NCBI RefSeq assembly: GCF_001027285.1
Contig: NZ_CP011509.1
Span: forward strand, 3,790,501 to 3,854,500
Reading direction: 5' to 3'
Length of the DNA stretch: 64,000 nucleotides
From: Archangium gephyra
Lineage (GTDB): Bacteria > Myxococcota > Myxococcia > Myxococcales > Myxococcaceae
The first letter of the stretch is position 1; each line of letters opens with the position of its first letter. A program made the translations under genes and the position numbers. The notes under the pieces are model-generated. The model was not told the origin of the DNA. It did not search any database and was given only the letters and a program-made list of their open reading frames with translations. Of this stretch, positions 52,265 through 60,731 are shown one piece after another.

Positions 52265-54298
52265 TTGACACTGCTGTTGCTGACGTTGCAGGGCGTCCTG
52301 GCGCGTCGCCGGAGCTGGTGGGTGGGTCTGCTGGCGGCGGGCGCGGCGGCGCTGCTGACGCCGAGTCTCGCGCTGGTGGAGACCATCCATGACGGGACGC
52401 GTCGCAGTCTCATCGAGAGCGGCGCCGGGCACCTGCAGGTGTACCACTCGGGCTCGCCGGAAACGCCCGTGCTGCTGACGGGCCCGGGCGGTGCGCCGGA
52501 GCTCGTTCCCTTCGAGGACTTCCCCGCCACCGAGGCGCTCGTGCGCTCGGTGGAGGGCGTGCAGGACGTGGTGCCCATGGAGGCGGGGACGGCCTCGGTC
52601 TTCCGGGGCAACTACCTGGACGAGAAGCTCGCCGCGGTGCGCGCGGTGACGCGCGAGCCCGCCTCCGAGGCCCGGGACGCGCGGCTGGGACGGCTCGCGG
52701 AGGACCTGCGGCGCACCCTGGAGCGCGTGGCCCACGACGAGCGCCAGCGCGAGCAGGCCTTCGCGGGCGACGTGGGTCTGCCGGAGGATCGGCGCACCCT
52801 GGAGGCGGTGACCGCCGACGCCTTCTGGGTCCGCTTCCGCACCAACCCCGAAGCGGCCCTCGAGTACCTCGAGGAGCGCGTGGCCAAGCTGGCCGGAGAG
52901 GGCGAGTCCCTCTCGCTCGACTACCTGGGGACGGATCCGGTGCAGTTCGCGCGGGCCTTTCCCCGCTTCGAGCTCCTCTCGGGGGAGCTGCCACCGCCCG
53001 GCAGCCGGGGCATCCTGCTCGGGCAGGCGGCGTACGAACAGAACTTCAAGCTGCCCATCGCCCTGCGGCTCGACGAGCTGCGCCGGGAGCGCGAGCATGG
53101 GGGCTCCTTCGCGGACGAGCGGCTGAAGACGCAGGTGGAGCGCAACCTCGCCGAGCTCCCGGACCTGCTGTCGCGGCTGGACGTGGAGCGGGCCTCGGCG
53201 CTCCGGGCCACCCTGGTGCGCGTGCTGGGGCATGAGGGTGAGCTCGAGCCGCTGCTCCGGGAGTTCCTCTCCGTGGAAGATGGCACCTTCGACACCCGCT
53301 ACCGGCTCTTCTACGACGAGCTGGCACCGCACCTGCCGCTGTACCGGGTGCGTCCCGGGGAGACCCTCACCTTGCGCAACCGGCTGCTCTCCGCGGCCAA
53401 CGTGCCGGTGCGGGTGTGGGGCACCTTCCGCTTTCGCGGGCTGGGCGGTGACACCAGCCAGGTCAACAGCACGTGCCTGGTGGACCTCGTCAGCGCGCGG
53501 CTGCTGGCGGGCCGGCAGACACGGGAGCAGCAGGAGGAAGCGCGGGCGCTCGTGGCCGCGTTCGGCATGAGCAAGGAGCAGCTCTCCGCGGACACCCTGG
53601 GGCGGCCGATGATCGTCGACGTGGAGCCACAGGCGCCCGGCGCCGAGGCGCCCGTGCTGGAGCGGTCCGAGGTGGCCGGGAGCGTCTCGGACGAGGAGCT
53701 GCGGGCGGGCAGTGTGCTGCATGCGGCCATCGTGTTGCGTCCGGGCACCTCGGCCGAGGACGTCACCGTGCGCCTCCAGCGGCTGGTGGCCGAGCGGAAG
53801 CAGCCGCTGGCCATCGTGAGCTGGGAGGAGGTGGGTGGCCTCTTCAGCGGGGTGGTGGGAATCAGCCAGCTGGTGCTGGGGGTGTTCGCCGCGCTGCTCG
53901 CGTTCTTCGTGCTGCTGGTGGCCACCGGCACGCTGTTGTTGTTGGCCAAGGAGCGCGTGGGCGAGGTGGGCACCCTGCGGGCCATGGGCATGCAGCGCCG
54001 GGAGGTCTTCTCCTCGCTGTTGCTCGAGGGGCTCGTGCTCGGAGGGGTGGGAGGGCTGCTGGGCTCCGGATTGGGCGCGGCCCTGCTGCTGGGCCTGGCG
54101 GGCGGGGGCATCCCCGTGAGTGACGACATGTTGCAGTTCGCCCTCGGTGGCGCGGTGCTGGTGCCCCAGCTCGCGGTGGGGCACATCCTCTGGGTGGTGG
54201 CGGGGGTGCTGGGCGTGGTGATGGTGGCGTCCCTGGTGCCCGCCTGGCGGGGCAGCTCGGTGCCTCCCGTGGTGGCCATGCGCCGGAGGGAGGACTGA
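52265..54298 (+). CDS. ABC transporter permease, FtsX/MacB type (large periplasmic domain)
   Basis: 677 residues, TTG start with GGAG upstream. Helix 1 is LLLLTLQGVLARRRSWWVGLLAAGAAALL; a ~500-residue periplasmic/helical region follows; the three C-terminal helices carry the FtsX signature (VVGISQLVLGVFAALLAFFVLLVATG, EVGTLRAMGMQRREVFSSLL, VLWVVAGVLGVVMVASLVPAW-like). The EVGTLRAMGM coupling loop binds the ATPase, which is not encoded nearby. The periplasmic region is much longer than in LolC/E. Likely lipid or lipoprotein/peptide export with the next two genes. Confidence 0.83.
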   Translation: MTLLLLTLQGVLARRRSWWVGLLAAGAAALLTPSLALVETIHDGTRRSLIESGAGHLQVYHSGSPETPVLLTGPGGAPELVPFEDFPATEALVRSVEGVQDVVPMEAGTASVFRGNYLDEKLAAVRAVTREPASEARDARLGRLAEDLRRTLERVAHDERQREQAFAGDVGLPEDRRTLEAVTADAFWVRFRTNPEAALEYLEERVAKLAGEGESLSLDYLGTDPVQFARAFPRFELLSGELPPPGSRGILLGQAAYEQNFKLPIALRLDELRREREHGGSFADERLKTQVERNLAELPDLLSRLDVERASALRATLVRVLGHEGELEPLLREFLSVEDGTFDTRYRLFYDELAPHLPLYRVRPGETLTLRNRLLSAANVPVRVWGTFRFRGLGGDTSQVNSTCLVDLVSARLLAGRQTREQQEEARALVAAFGMSKEQLSADTLGRPMIVDVEPQAPGAEAPVLERSEVAGSVSDEELRAGSVLHAAIVLRPGTSAEDVTVRLQRLVAERKQPLAIVSWEEVGGLFSGVVGISQLVLGVFAALLAFFVLLVATGTLLLLAKERVGEVGTLRAMGMQRREVFSSLLLEGLVLGGVGGLLGSGLGAALLLGLAGGGIPVSDDMLQFALGGAVLVPQLAVGHILWVVAGVLGVVMVASLVPAWRGSSVPPVVAMRRRED

Positions 54299-54300
54299 CC

Positions 54301-55599
54301 ATGCGCTCGCTTCTGCGTATCGCCCTGCGCAACCTCTTCGTCGACCGCGAGCGGGGACTGCTGCTCTTCTTCGTCATCGCCAGCGCCAGCGCGGTGCTCG
54401 TGGGGATGATGTCCCTGACGGCGGGCGTCGCCACGGAGCAGCGCAAGGCCGTGTTGACGCTGATCAGTGGGGACCTGAACGTCGGGGGCTACTTCAAGGT
54501 CCACCCCGACACCATCGCCCCGGTGATTGGCGATACCCCCCGTGTGCGGGCCGCGGTGGAGCCGATCCTGCCCGCGGGCTGCCGCATACGGGAGCGGGGC
54601 CGGGGCCAGGCCGCCGTGGGCTCGGGCCGGCATCGCAGCCGCTCCTTCATGATGAGCCTGGACGTGAAGCAGGAGCGTGACTCGCTCGGGCTGCTCCGGG
54701 TGGAGAAGGGCTCGCTGGAGGCGCTGGACAGGCCGCGGACGGTGGCGCTCTCGCTGCCCATGTCCGAGCGGCTCCGCGTCCAGGTGGGGGATGTGGCCAC
54801 GCTCTACGCGGAGATGGTGGGTGGCAAGCGCAACGCGCTCGACGTGGAGGTGGTCGCCATCACCGGGCGCGCCGGCTTCCTGGGCGAGGCGGCGGGCATC
54901 CTCGTCTCCAACGCCACCCTGCGGGAGCTGAGCGGCTTCCGCCCCGAGTCCTCTAGCGTGCTGCAGCTCATGTGCGGCGAGGGCTCGGAGCTCGAGGCGC
55001 TGGATGGCTCGCTGCGCCAGGCGCTGCGCCAGGCGGGCTTCGAGGTGCTCCCGGCCTCGCACGAGGCCTATGGTGACAAGGTGTCCCCGCTGCTGCGGGA
55101 GGACTGGGCGGGCCAGCGGCTGGATGTGAGCACCTGGGAGGACGAGTCCTCCTTCCTCTCCTTCGTGACCGATGGGCTCACGGCCCTCACCGCGCTGGTG
55201 GGGTTGATTGGCATCGCGGTCGTCATGGTGGGGCTGTTCGTCTCCCTGAGCGTCTCCGTGCGTGAGCGGACGCGGGAGGTGGGCACGCTGCGGGCCATGG
55301 GCATGCACCGCCGCTCCGTGGTGGGCCTGTTCGTGCTGGAGGGCCTGCTGCTGGGCCTGCTGGCCTCGACGACGGGGGCCCTCGTGGCCTCGCTGCTGGG
55401 GCTGCTGCTGCGGGGGACCATCACCCTGCCCGCGCAGATCGCCAGCCTCTTCTTCAGTGACACCCTGCCGCTGGAGCCCCACCTGCCAGCGGCCGTGCTC
55501 GCGGTGGTGCTCGTCACCCTGGGCGCGGTGCTCGCCTCCATCATCCCGGCGGCCCGCGCCGCCTCGCTGTCCCCCCGTTCCGCCATGGAGTCCCTGTGA
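54301..55599 (+). CDS. ABC transporter permease, FtsX/MacB type
   Basis: 432 residues, starting 2 bases after the previous stop. Helix 1 (GLLLFFVIASASAVLVGMMSL), a periplasmic domain with ~240 residues, then three helices around the coupling loop EVGTLRAMGMHRRSVVGLFV, nearly identical in motif to its neighbour. It lacks an ATP-binding domain. It probably pairs with the 677-residue permease in a heterodimeric exporter; an ATPase must be supplied from elsewhere. Confidence 0.85.
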   Translation: MRSLLRIALRNLFVDRERGLLLFFVIASASAVLVGMMSLTAGVATEQRKAVLTLISGDLNVGGYFKVHPDTIAPVIGDTPRVRAAVEPILPAGCRIRERGRGQAAVGSGRHRSRSFMMSLDVKQERDSLGLLRVEKGSLEALDRPRTVALSLPMSERLRVQVGDVATLYAEMVGGKRNALDVEVVAITGRAGFLGEAAGILVSNATLRELSGFRPESSSVLQLMCGEGSELEALDGSLRQALRQAGFEVLPASHEAYGDKVSPLLREDWAGQRLDVSTWEDESSFLSFVTDGLTALTALVGLIGIAVVMVGLFVSLSVSVRERTREVGTLRAMGMHRRSVVGLFVLEGLLLGLLASTTGALVASLLGLLLRGTITLPAQIASLFFSDTLPLEPHLPAAVLAVVLVTLGAVLASIIPAARAASLSPRSAMESL

Positions 55600-56417
55600 T
55601 GAAACCGAGTGCCCGTCTGCCCGTGCTCCTCGTCGCGCTCCTCGTGCAGGTGCCCGTGCTGGCCGCCGAGCCCGCCAAGGCCCCCGCCGCCGACTCCAAG
55701 GCAGCCACGGGCGCGTCCCGGGAGGAGCTGGTGGCGTACCTGGCCCGCATCGACAAGCGGATGACCTTCACCAGCGACTACAAGGGCACCGTCCGCATCA
55801 TGGGGCTCAGCAAGCAGAACTCCGAGACGGCGGTGGAGATCCACGTCTACCGCCGCGACAAGACGAGGGATCTGCTCTTCATGACCACGAAGCCCAAGTA
55901 CATGGCGGGCAGCGGGTACCTGCGCGTGGGCAACAACCTGTGGGAGTACGAGCCCACGGTGGGCCAGTGGACGCGGAGCACCATGCGGGCCAACATCTCC
56001 GGCACCTTCACGTGCGAGGCGGACTTCGAGCGCTCCCGGCTCGCCGAGGCCTACGAGCCCAAGGACGAGGGCACGGAGGTCGTCGATGGCGTGACGTACC
56101 GCAAGCTGTTCCTGACGGGGAAGCCGGGCACCGAGGTGTCCTTCCCCCTGCTGCGCCTGTGGGTGGACCCTGACCTGAACATCGTGAAGCGCATCGGGTA
56201 CGCGCCGTCGGGCAAGCCGCTGCGCACCGATATCGTCCGCGGCTACCAGCGCATCAAGGATCCGCTGACCAACGAGTTCGTCTACCACTACAAGGAAGTG
56301 ATGGAGGAGGAGGCGGAGGAGGGCTCGCGGGTGCTGGTGCGCTACGACGAGGTGGTGCTCGCCCCGCTCGACCCGAGCATCTTCACCAAGTCCTGGCTCG
56401 AGTCGCGCTCGCGGTAG
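55599..56417 (+). CDS. LolA-like outer membrane lipoprotein-sorting protein
   Basis: 272 residues. The ATG overlaps the permease stop by one base. Signal peptide MKPSARLPVLLVALLVQVPVLA, then an unclosed-barrel protein of the DUF4292/LolA-like family: YKGTVRIMGLSKQNSETAVE, VYRRDKTRDLLFMTTKPKYM, LWVDPDLNIVKRIGYAPSGK. Such periplasmic carriers shuttle lipids or lipoproteins, and they accompany MacB/LolCE-type permeases. Completes a three-gene operon that may export or traffic a lipid product. Confidence 0.83.
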   Translation: MKPSARLPVLLVALLVQVPVLAAEPAKAPAADSKAATGASREELVAYLARIDKRMTFTSDYKGTVRIMGLSKQNSETAVEIHVYRRDKTRDLLFMTTKPKYMAGSGYLRVGNNLWEYEPTVGQWTRSTMRANISGTFTCEADFERSRLAEAYEPKDEGTEVVDGVTYRKLFLTGKPGTEVSFPLLRLWVDPDLNIVKRIGYAPSGKPLRTDIVRGYQRIKDPLTNEFVYHYKEVMEEEAEEGSRVLVRYDEVVLAPLDPSIFTKSWLESRSR

Positions 56418-56436
56418 GACTCGGGTTGTGCAGGCT

Positions 56437-56529
56437 CCCTCTCCCTTTGGGAGAGGGCGGGGGGGGTGAGGGTCTTCCCCGCGTGCAGACCCTCTCCCTG
56501 ACCCTCTCTTAGTGGGGGAAAGAGGGTAG
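56437..56529. repeat. Dispersed CCCTCTCCC/GGGAGAGGG inverted repeat, copy 2 with a degenerate second unit
   Basis: CCCTCTCCC (56437-56445) pairs with GGGAGAGGG (56449-56457), followed by GGTGAGGGT and a second degenerate CCCTCTCCC unit (about 56490-56529, ending in AGAGGGT). It separates the LolA-like operon from the low-GC islet and may act as a terminator. The same family is seen at 40975-41014 and 60703-60726. Confidence 0.65.
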
Positions 56530-56595
56530 GCCCCTGCTAGCGCTCCATTTTGCGTTTACCTAGTTTCGGGTACATGCCGGATCTATGCTCGCGGC

Positions 56596-57183
56596 ATGGC
56601 GGACGGCGGAACGAGCAAGGCAGCACAAGGCACGATTGGAGCCCCAACGGACAGTGCAGTTGGCCAAGTTAGAGATGAAGCCCAAAGCCACTCGGGTTTA
56701 GGCAAGAACGAGGTAGCAAAAAGTGAGATACAAGTTCCCGCCAAAGGCTGTGGCTGGCGGGACAATATCGGCTTGGCCTCAGACCTTATTGGCATCGGTG
56801 GGGTCATTGTCACAGCGCTTACGCTCTCTGCGGTAAAGAAACTTCGGCGTGACACGCTGAGCCGCGTTCGGCTTCCCACACACATCAAAGCTCTACAGAA
56901 GTACGCCTCTGAATTGAACACCACGCTTGGCAATCTCAAAAGTAACGCGAACGCCATTTGTGCCACAATCGCGCAACTGGATTCGACACTCGCCGAGATA
57001 GTGTCAATAACGACCGGCGAACCGCAAGATAAAGCGAAAGATCTGAGGGAACGCGCAAATGCCTTCGCGGCGAGCGAATTAAACAATAGTCGCGAGGGAT
57101 GGAATGTGTATAGCGCTATCAACGGATTGATAGTCGCACTGGAAAACGTCGTTGCTAATGAGCAAGTGGTGCCAAATCCATGA
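56596..57183 (+). CDS. Membrane-anchored coiled-coil hypothetical protein
   Basis: 195 residues. A disordered N terminus, one hydrophobic segment (DLIGIGGVIVTALTLSAVKK, ~70-85), then a long helical region with possible coiled coil (LNTTLGNLKSNANAICATIAQLDSTLAEI). No ribosome site is clear. GC is much lower than the flanks. The stop overlaps the next gene (ATGA), so the two are translationally coupled. No family is recognised; topology suggests a membrane signalling or effector protein in an accessory locus. Confidence 0.65.
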   Translation: MADGGTSKAAQGTIGAPTDSAVGQVRDEAQSHSGLGKNEVAKSEIQVPAKGCGWRDNIGLASDLIGIGGVIVTALTLSAVKKLRRDTLSRVRLPTHIKALQKYASELNTTLGNLKSNANAICATIAQLDSTLAEIVSITTGEPQDKAKDLRERANAFAASELNNSREGWNVYSAINGLIVALENVVANEQVVPNP

Positions 57184-57566
57184 TGACCCGTTCGCAGGCC
57201 GCCAAACTCTTCTCGGAACTCAATCGGAAAACCCAAGCAGGAGAAATCACATGGCAGCGGAACATCAATAAAGTGAGTGGGTATAGTGGCGATTCTTTGA
57301 TCGACTCCTTTTTCGCCAAATACAACAATTGGCGCATGGGGCTTCTACGGATGGCATATCGCCAGTACGACCCGGAGCGCGATATCAACTTTTTTGAGGA
57401 GGGAACTAGGCTTGTGCTCCTCGATCTTATGGACCAAGTTCAGTATGAATTCCCAGAAGCCCCGGGGCTCAGCGACCTTATGAATGCGGTCACGTATACA
57501 ACATCCAACGCAGCGGACTTCGTGGCCGATATTCTCGGAGATACCACTAAGGAGGAAGAGGACTAG
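57180..57566 (+). CDS. Hypothetical acidic protein, partner of the membrane coiled-coil protein
   Basis: 128 residues, start overlapping the upstream stop (ATGA). Mixed helical protein (QAAKLFSELNRKTQAGEI, FFEEGTRLVLLDLMDQVQYE) ending in TTKEEED. No signal peptide or membrane segment. Same low GC as its neighbour. Not recognised. The tight coupling suggests a complex with the upstream product. Confidence 0.62.
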   Translation: MMTRSQAAKLFSELNRKTQAGEITWQRNINKVSGYSGDSLIDSFFAKYNNWRMGLLRMAYRQYDPERDINFFEEGTRLVLLDLMDQVQYEFPEAPGLSDLMNAVTYTTSNAADFVADILGDTTKEEED

Positions 57567-58431
57567 ACTGAGGAACTTTTCGCCCGCAGATGCTGTTTCG
57601 TGGTCTTGTGAGGAGCTACCGTCGAAAAGCGGTCCTGGAAGCAAATCCTGCCAGCTTCCCATTCAACAGACGTTAAAGCGCTATTGAGGCTGGGTCCTCT
57701 CTCGGGGCCCCCAGCGGCCTGATGGCGTTTTCCCTGGGGGGTTGATACCCGGGGCCCCTCCCCCTGCTCGCTGGCCTTCCGCGCCACGTCACTCGCCAGT
57801 CGACCGGGCCCGGGATGCGACTCGCGAGCTATCCCACTAACGCGGAAGATCTCGAAGATGCACGTCAGCAGATGCGTAACGTCCTCGCCGTGGAGGTCGT
57901 GCCGTAATACCAGCAGATGACCGAGGAACAGCTAAAGCGCCTCGACAATCCGCCCCCGGAGTCGTGACCGGCTCGGGGCTGGGCGCTCGGGAGTAGGGCG
58001 CAAATCGCAGGAGCCCCCGTAGAGCGCCCTTGAGGCTCCGGGACGAGGCCAACCCGGGGACAGACTCGGAGGCTTGGCAGGCCCTTCCCGGCGACGTGGA
58101 GGGCATCGCGGCTCGTACTTGCCGGAGGTGCCCCACTTGAGATCGGCTGGGGAAGAAAATAGGTCCTACCGACAGAGGGGCAATTGTGGAGTGGGCTGAC
58201 CTCCCCAAGATTGACGGTTTAGGAAACGGAAGGATCCGAGTAGCCTTGCGATGCACTGGGCGACCTGAGAATTCTGAGATGTGCGAGTCACAACCCCAAT
58301 ACCCTAGAAAGAGGCCCCTCGGGCAACCAGATGCCAAGCAGGGGGACCCTGTAGGCCCCTCACCACGCTAGATGCTCATGCAAAATGCAGAGTTCTTTTT
58401 AGGATCCGATTAATTGATGTAAGAGGTGAAC
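57567..58431. other. Long non-coding or decayed stretch within the second low-GC islet
   Basis: No convincing gene on either strand. A short plus-strand frame at about 57830-57968 (NAEDLEDARQQMRNVL ... TEEQLKRLDNPPPES, interrupted by a stop) may be a degraded gene remnant. A minus-strand frame of 166 codons lacks a ribosome site and domain. The last 60 bases are AT-rich and probably carry the promoter of the DACNV-type gene. Confidence 0.45.
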
Positions 58432-59649
58432 ATGTTCGAGAGAGATATATTTGATAAAATACAAGAGATTTGGTTCTCCGAGCAATTCCGATGCGATTAC
58501 CCAGGAGAAAAACCAAAAGAACCGCCTGCGATTGATACATTGCGCGCTGTGATCGAAGCCGCATTTCTCGCCAGTTTGAAGAGGGAGGAGGGGCGTCCGG
58601 TCGATTTCAGCATTGCTCTGGTCTCTCAGGAAGAAATCCAAGAATCACACAGGGTTGACATTTTTGGCGGGATGCAGCAAGTGATGAGCTTTCCGGCTCC
58701 ACTCCCGTTGCGTGTCGAGATTATTTCCAAACTAGCCGCAGCTATAGACAAGCGGACAACCGCCTTGGCTGTTGAGCCAGTGAAAGGTAAATCCAATGCG
58801 GAATTCCAAATATGGGGATTTCTGTATTTTGGTCCATCTCAGGATCGTTTTGATGAGGTGAACCTCTCAGGGCCTCGCCTCTCAACGTTGAGGCCGGATT
58901 GTCTAATAATAACCACGGCCTCGGCTGGCTCGCTCACGATTGCTCGAGGATACAATCTGCTTGGTTACTTCGAGTCAGGTAGACTTACGCGCTCTACTGG
59001 TTCGCCACTAACTCAGGACTTGATGCAGCACCATATTGAATCTGCCATAAAGGAAAACATCCCACCCGATCTTAACGCGGGCTTGTATTCGCTTATCTAC
59101 CGAGATTCCATTAAACGGCTGCTGACGGAAGCATCGAGGCGAGGGGACGGTGGAACAGTTATTTTGATTCCGCCTGCCGATGCAGCAAAAACGACAGGCC
59201 TGTATCGACCCATATATTCCTTTGATGGAGATTTGGGCATCGGTCATCTTCTTGAGAAGATGGTCATTGCGGAAATGGACCATTCTCCGCACTACGATCC
59301 CATAAAAAGACTGTTGGCCCTAAGACTTGCGGCGCTTTCTCAGTTCTCATGCATAGATGGCGCATTGCTCATTACTGCGAATTGGCACATGATTGCATTC
59401 GGCGCCAAGTTGGCTGCGACCAAGTGGACGGGACAGGTGCTCATTGGCCCTGGTGCAATTGGAGGTGGCGGCACATTTGACACATCGAAATTAGGTACCA
59501 GGCATAATTCGGCGATCGATTTCGTCGGGGCGTGCTCTAGTGCAATTGGATTCGTTCTGTCAGAGGATGGTCCGATCAGGGGGTTGATCAAGCGCGACGA
59601 GCAAACAATCCTTTGCTGGCCAGACTGTAGGTCTTCCATATTTGACTGA
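58432..59649 (+). CDS. DisA_N-like (DACNV-type) nucleotide-sensor protein
   Basis: 405 residues, ATG with AAGAGG upstream. The C-terminal third resembles the DisA/diadenylate cyclase fold: CIDGALLITANWHMIAFGAK with Asp309-Gly310-Ala311, and LGTRHNSAIDFVGACSSAIG with Gly355-Thr-Arg-His358, then GFVLSEDGPIRGLIKRDEQT. In conflict systems such domains (DACNV) are thought to sense nucleotides rather than make them. Here DGA is retained and RHR reads RHN, so activity is open. The N-terminal two thirds are unrecognised. Low GC; probably a defence or signalling gene. Confidence 0.65.
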   Translation: MFERDIFDKIQEIWFSEQFRCDYPGEKPKEPPAIDTLRAVIEAAFLASLKREEGRPVDFSIALVSQEEIQESHRVDIFGGMQQVMSFPAPLPLRVEIISKLAAAIDKRTTALAVEPVKGKSNAEFQIWGFLYFGPSQDRFDEVNLSGPRLSTLRPDCLIITTASAGSLTIARGYNLLGYFESGRLTRSTGSPLTQDLMQHHIESAIKENIPPDLNAGLYSLIYRDSIKRLLTEASRRGDGGTVILIPPADAAKTTGLYRPIYSFDGDLGIGHLLEKMVIAEMDHSPHYDPIKRLLALRLAALSQFSCIDGALLITANWHMIAFGAKLAATKWTGQVLIGPGAIGGGGTFDTSKLGTRHNSAIDFVGACSSAIGFVLSEDGPIRGLIKRDEQTILCWPDCRSSIFD

Positions 59650-59960
59650 TGCTGTCTGAGCGTCGCCTAAGAGGCTGTTGAACTGGGCGGGCTTATCGCT
59701 GCGGCAGATCATTGAATGATTCTGATGCTGCACGGGCTCGATGAGCTATGGGACCACAACCCCGTGGCCAAGAGGATAAAGCGCATGCACCTGATGCCGC
59801 GCGCACCCGTAGCGCTCACCTCGCTGGTGGAGGACTCCCGCGTTGTCGCTGCCGCCATGTCCGCTGCCGCACCACCTCCTGGTTACCTTCCAGAAAAGTA
59901 GGGGCGGGGACCTGACCGGGCAAGTTGTGCCCCTGGAGAGGTGTTCTTACCTCAAGAGGC
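59650..59960. other. Boundary region with transposon-end-like remnant
   Basis: GAGGCTGTTGAACTG near 59670 resembles the ends of some IS elements, and a 61-codon frame starting at 59716 (MILMLHGLDELWDHNPVAKR) looks like a transposase or accessory fragment. No complete gene. It lies between the DACNV-type gene and the IS5-type transposase and supports repeated insertion here. Confidence 0.4.
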
Positions 59961-60715
59961 ATGAGCGACCTGCCCATGCCTTCCAGAAAACCGTACGCCA
60001 CCGACCTCACCGACGATCAGTGGGCGTTGGTGGAGCCCTTCGTCCAGGCCAGCCAATGTGGACCCCAGGAGCAGTTGCATCCGCGCCGGGAGGTGGTCAA
60101 CGCCATCCTCTACATCACCCACACGGGAGCGCAGTGGCGCTACATGCCGCACGACCTGCCGGACTGGCAGCTCGTCTACCACTACTTCGACGAGTGGAAG
60201 AAGGACGGCACGCTCAAGCGCATCCACGACACGCTGCGAAAGAAGGTGCGCAAGAAGGCCGGCCACAAGGAAGCGCCGACAGCGAGCATCCTGGACAGCC
60301 AGAGCGTGAAGACGACGGAGGAGGCGGAGACGAAGGGCTACGACGCGGGCAAGAAGGTGAAGGGCCGCAAGCGTCACCTGCTGGTGGACACGCTGGGTCT
60401 GGTGCTGCTGGTGTGGATGTCGACGGCGGATGTGCAGGACAGGGATGCAGCCCAGGCGGTGTCGCCCCTGGCGGCACACGACTACCCCACGCTCCAGAAG
60501 ACGTGGGCGGACGGTGCCTACCAGGGACAACAGGTGGAGAAGGTGGCCAGGGAGAGCGGGGCATCACCCTTGAGGTGGTGAAACGCTCGGACAAGGACAG
60601 GGGCTTCGTCGTCCAGGCGAAGCGCTGGATTGTCGAGCGCACCTTTGGTTGGCTCAATCGGGAGCGGCGCCTATCCAAGGACTACGAACGCAAGGAGGAG
60701 TCCTCCCTCTCCTAG
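59961..60715 (+). pseudogene. IS5 family transposase, frameshifted and 3'-truncated
   Basis: Frame 1 gives the N-terminal domain ([38 protein letters not shown]) and the first catalytic Asp ([13 protein letters not shown]), with WADGAYQG for the second Asp. The catalytic Glu region ([20 protein letters not shown]) lies in the next frame, joined across GAGAGCGGGGCATC by a -1 shift. The C terminus stops at [11 protein letters not shown], inside a CCCTCTCC repeat, instead of the usual helical tail. The element is probably inactive. No clear terminal inverted repeats found. Confidence 0.75.
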
Positions 60716-60726
60716 GGGGAGAGGGG
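60703..60726. repeat. Dispersed CCCTCTCC/GGAGAGGGG inverted repeat, copy 3
   Basis: CTCCCTCTCC-TA-GGGGGAGAGGGG folds as a tight hairpin at the broken 3' end of the IS5 transposase, 6 bases before the convergent NRPS stop. It may serve as a terminator for the NRPS gene or mark the truncation point. Confidence 0.6.
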
Positions 60727-60731
60727 ACTGT

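Noticed and set aside
57837-58337. 166-codon minus-strand frame in the second low-GC islet
   Set aside because: Composition is rich in Arg, Pro and Ser without motifs or a ribosome site, and it runs against the direction of the islet genes.
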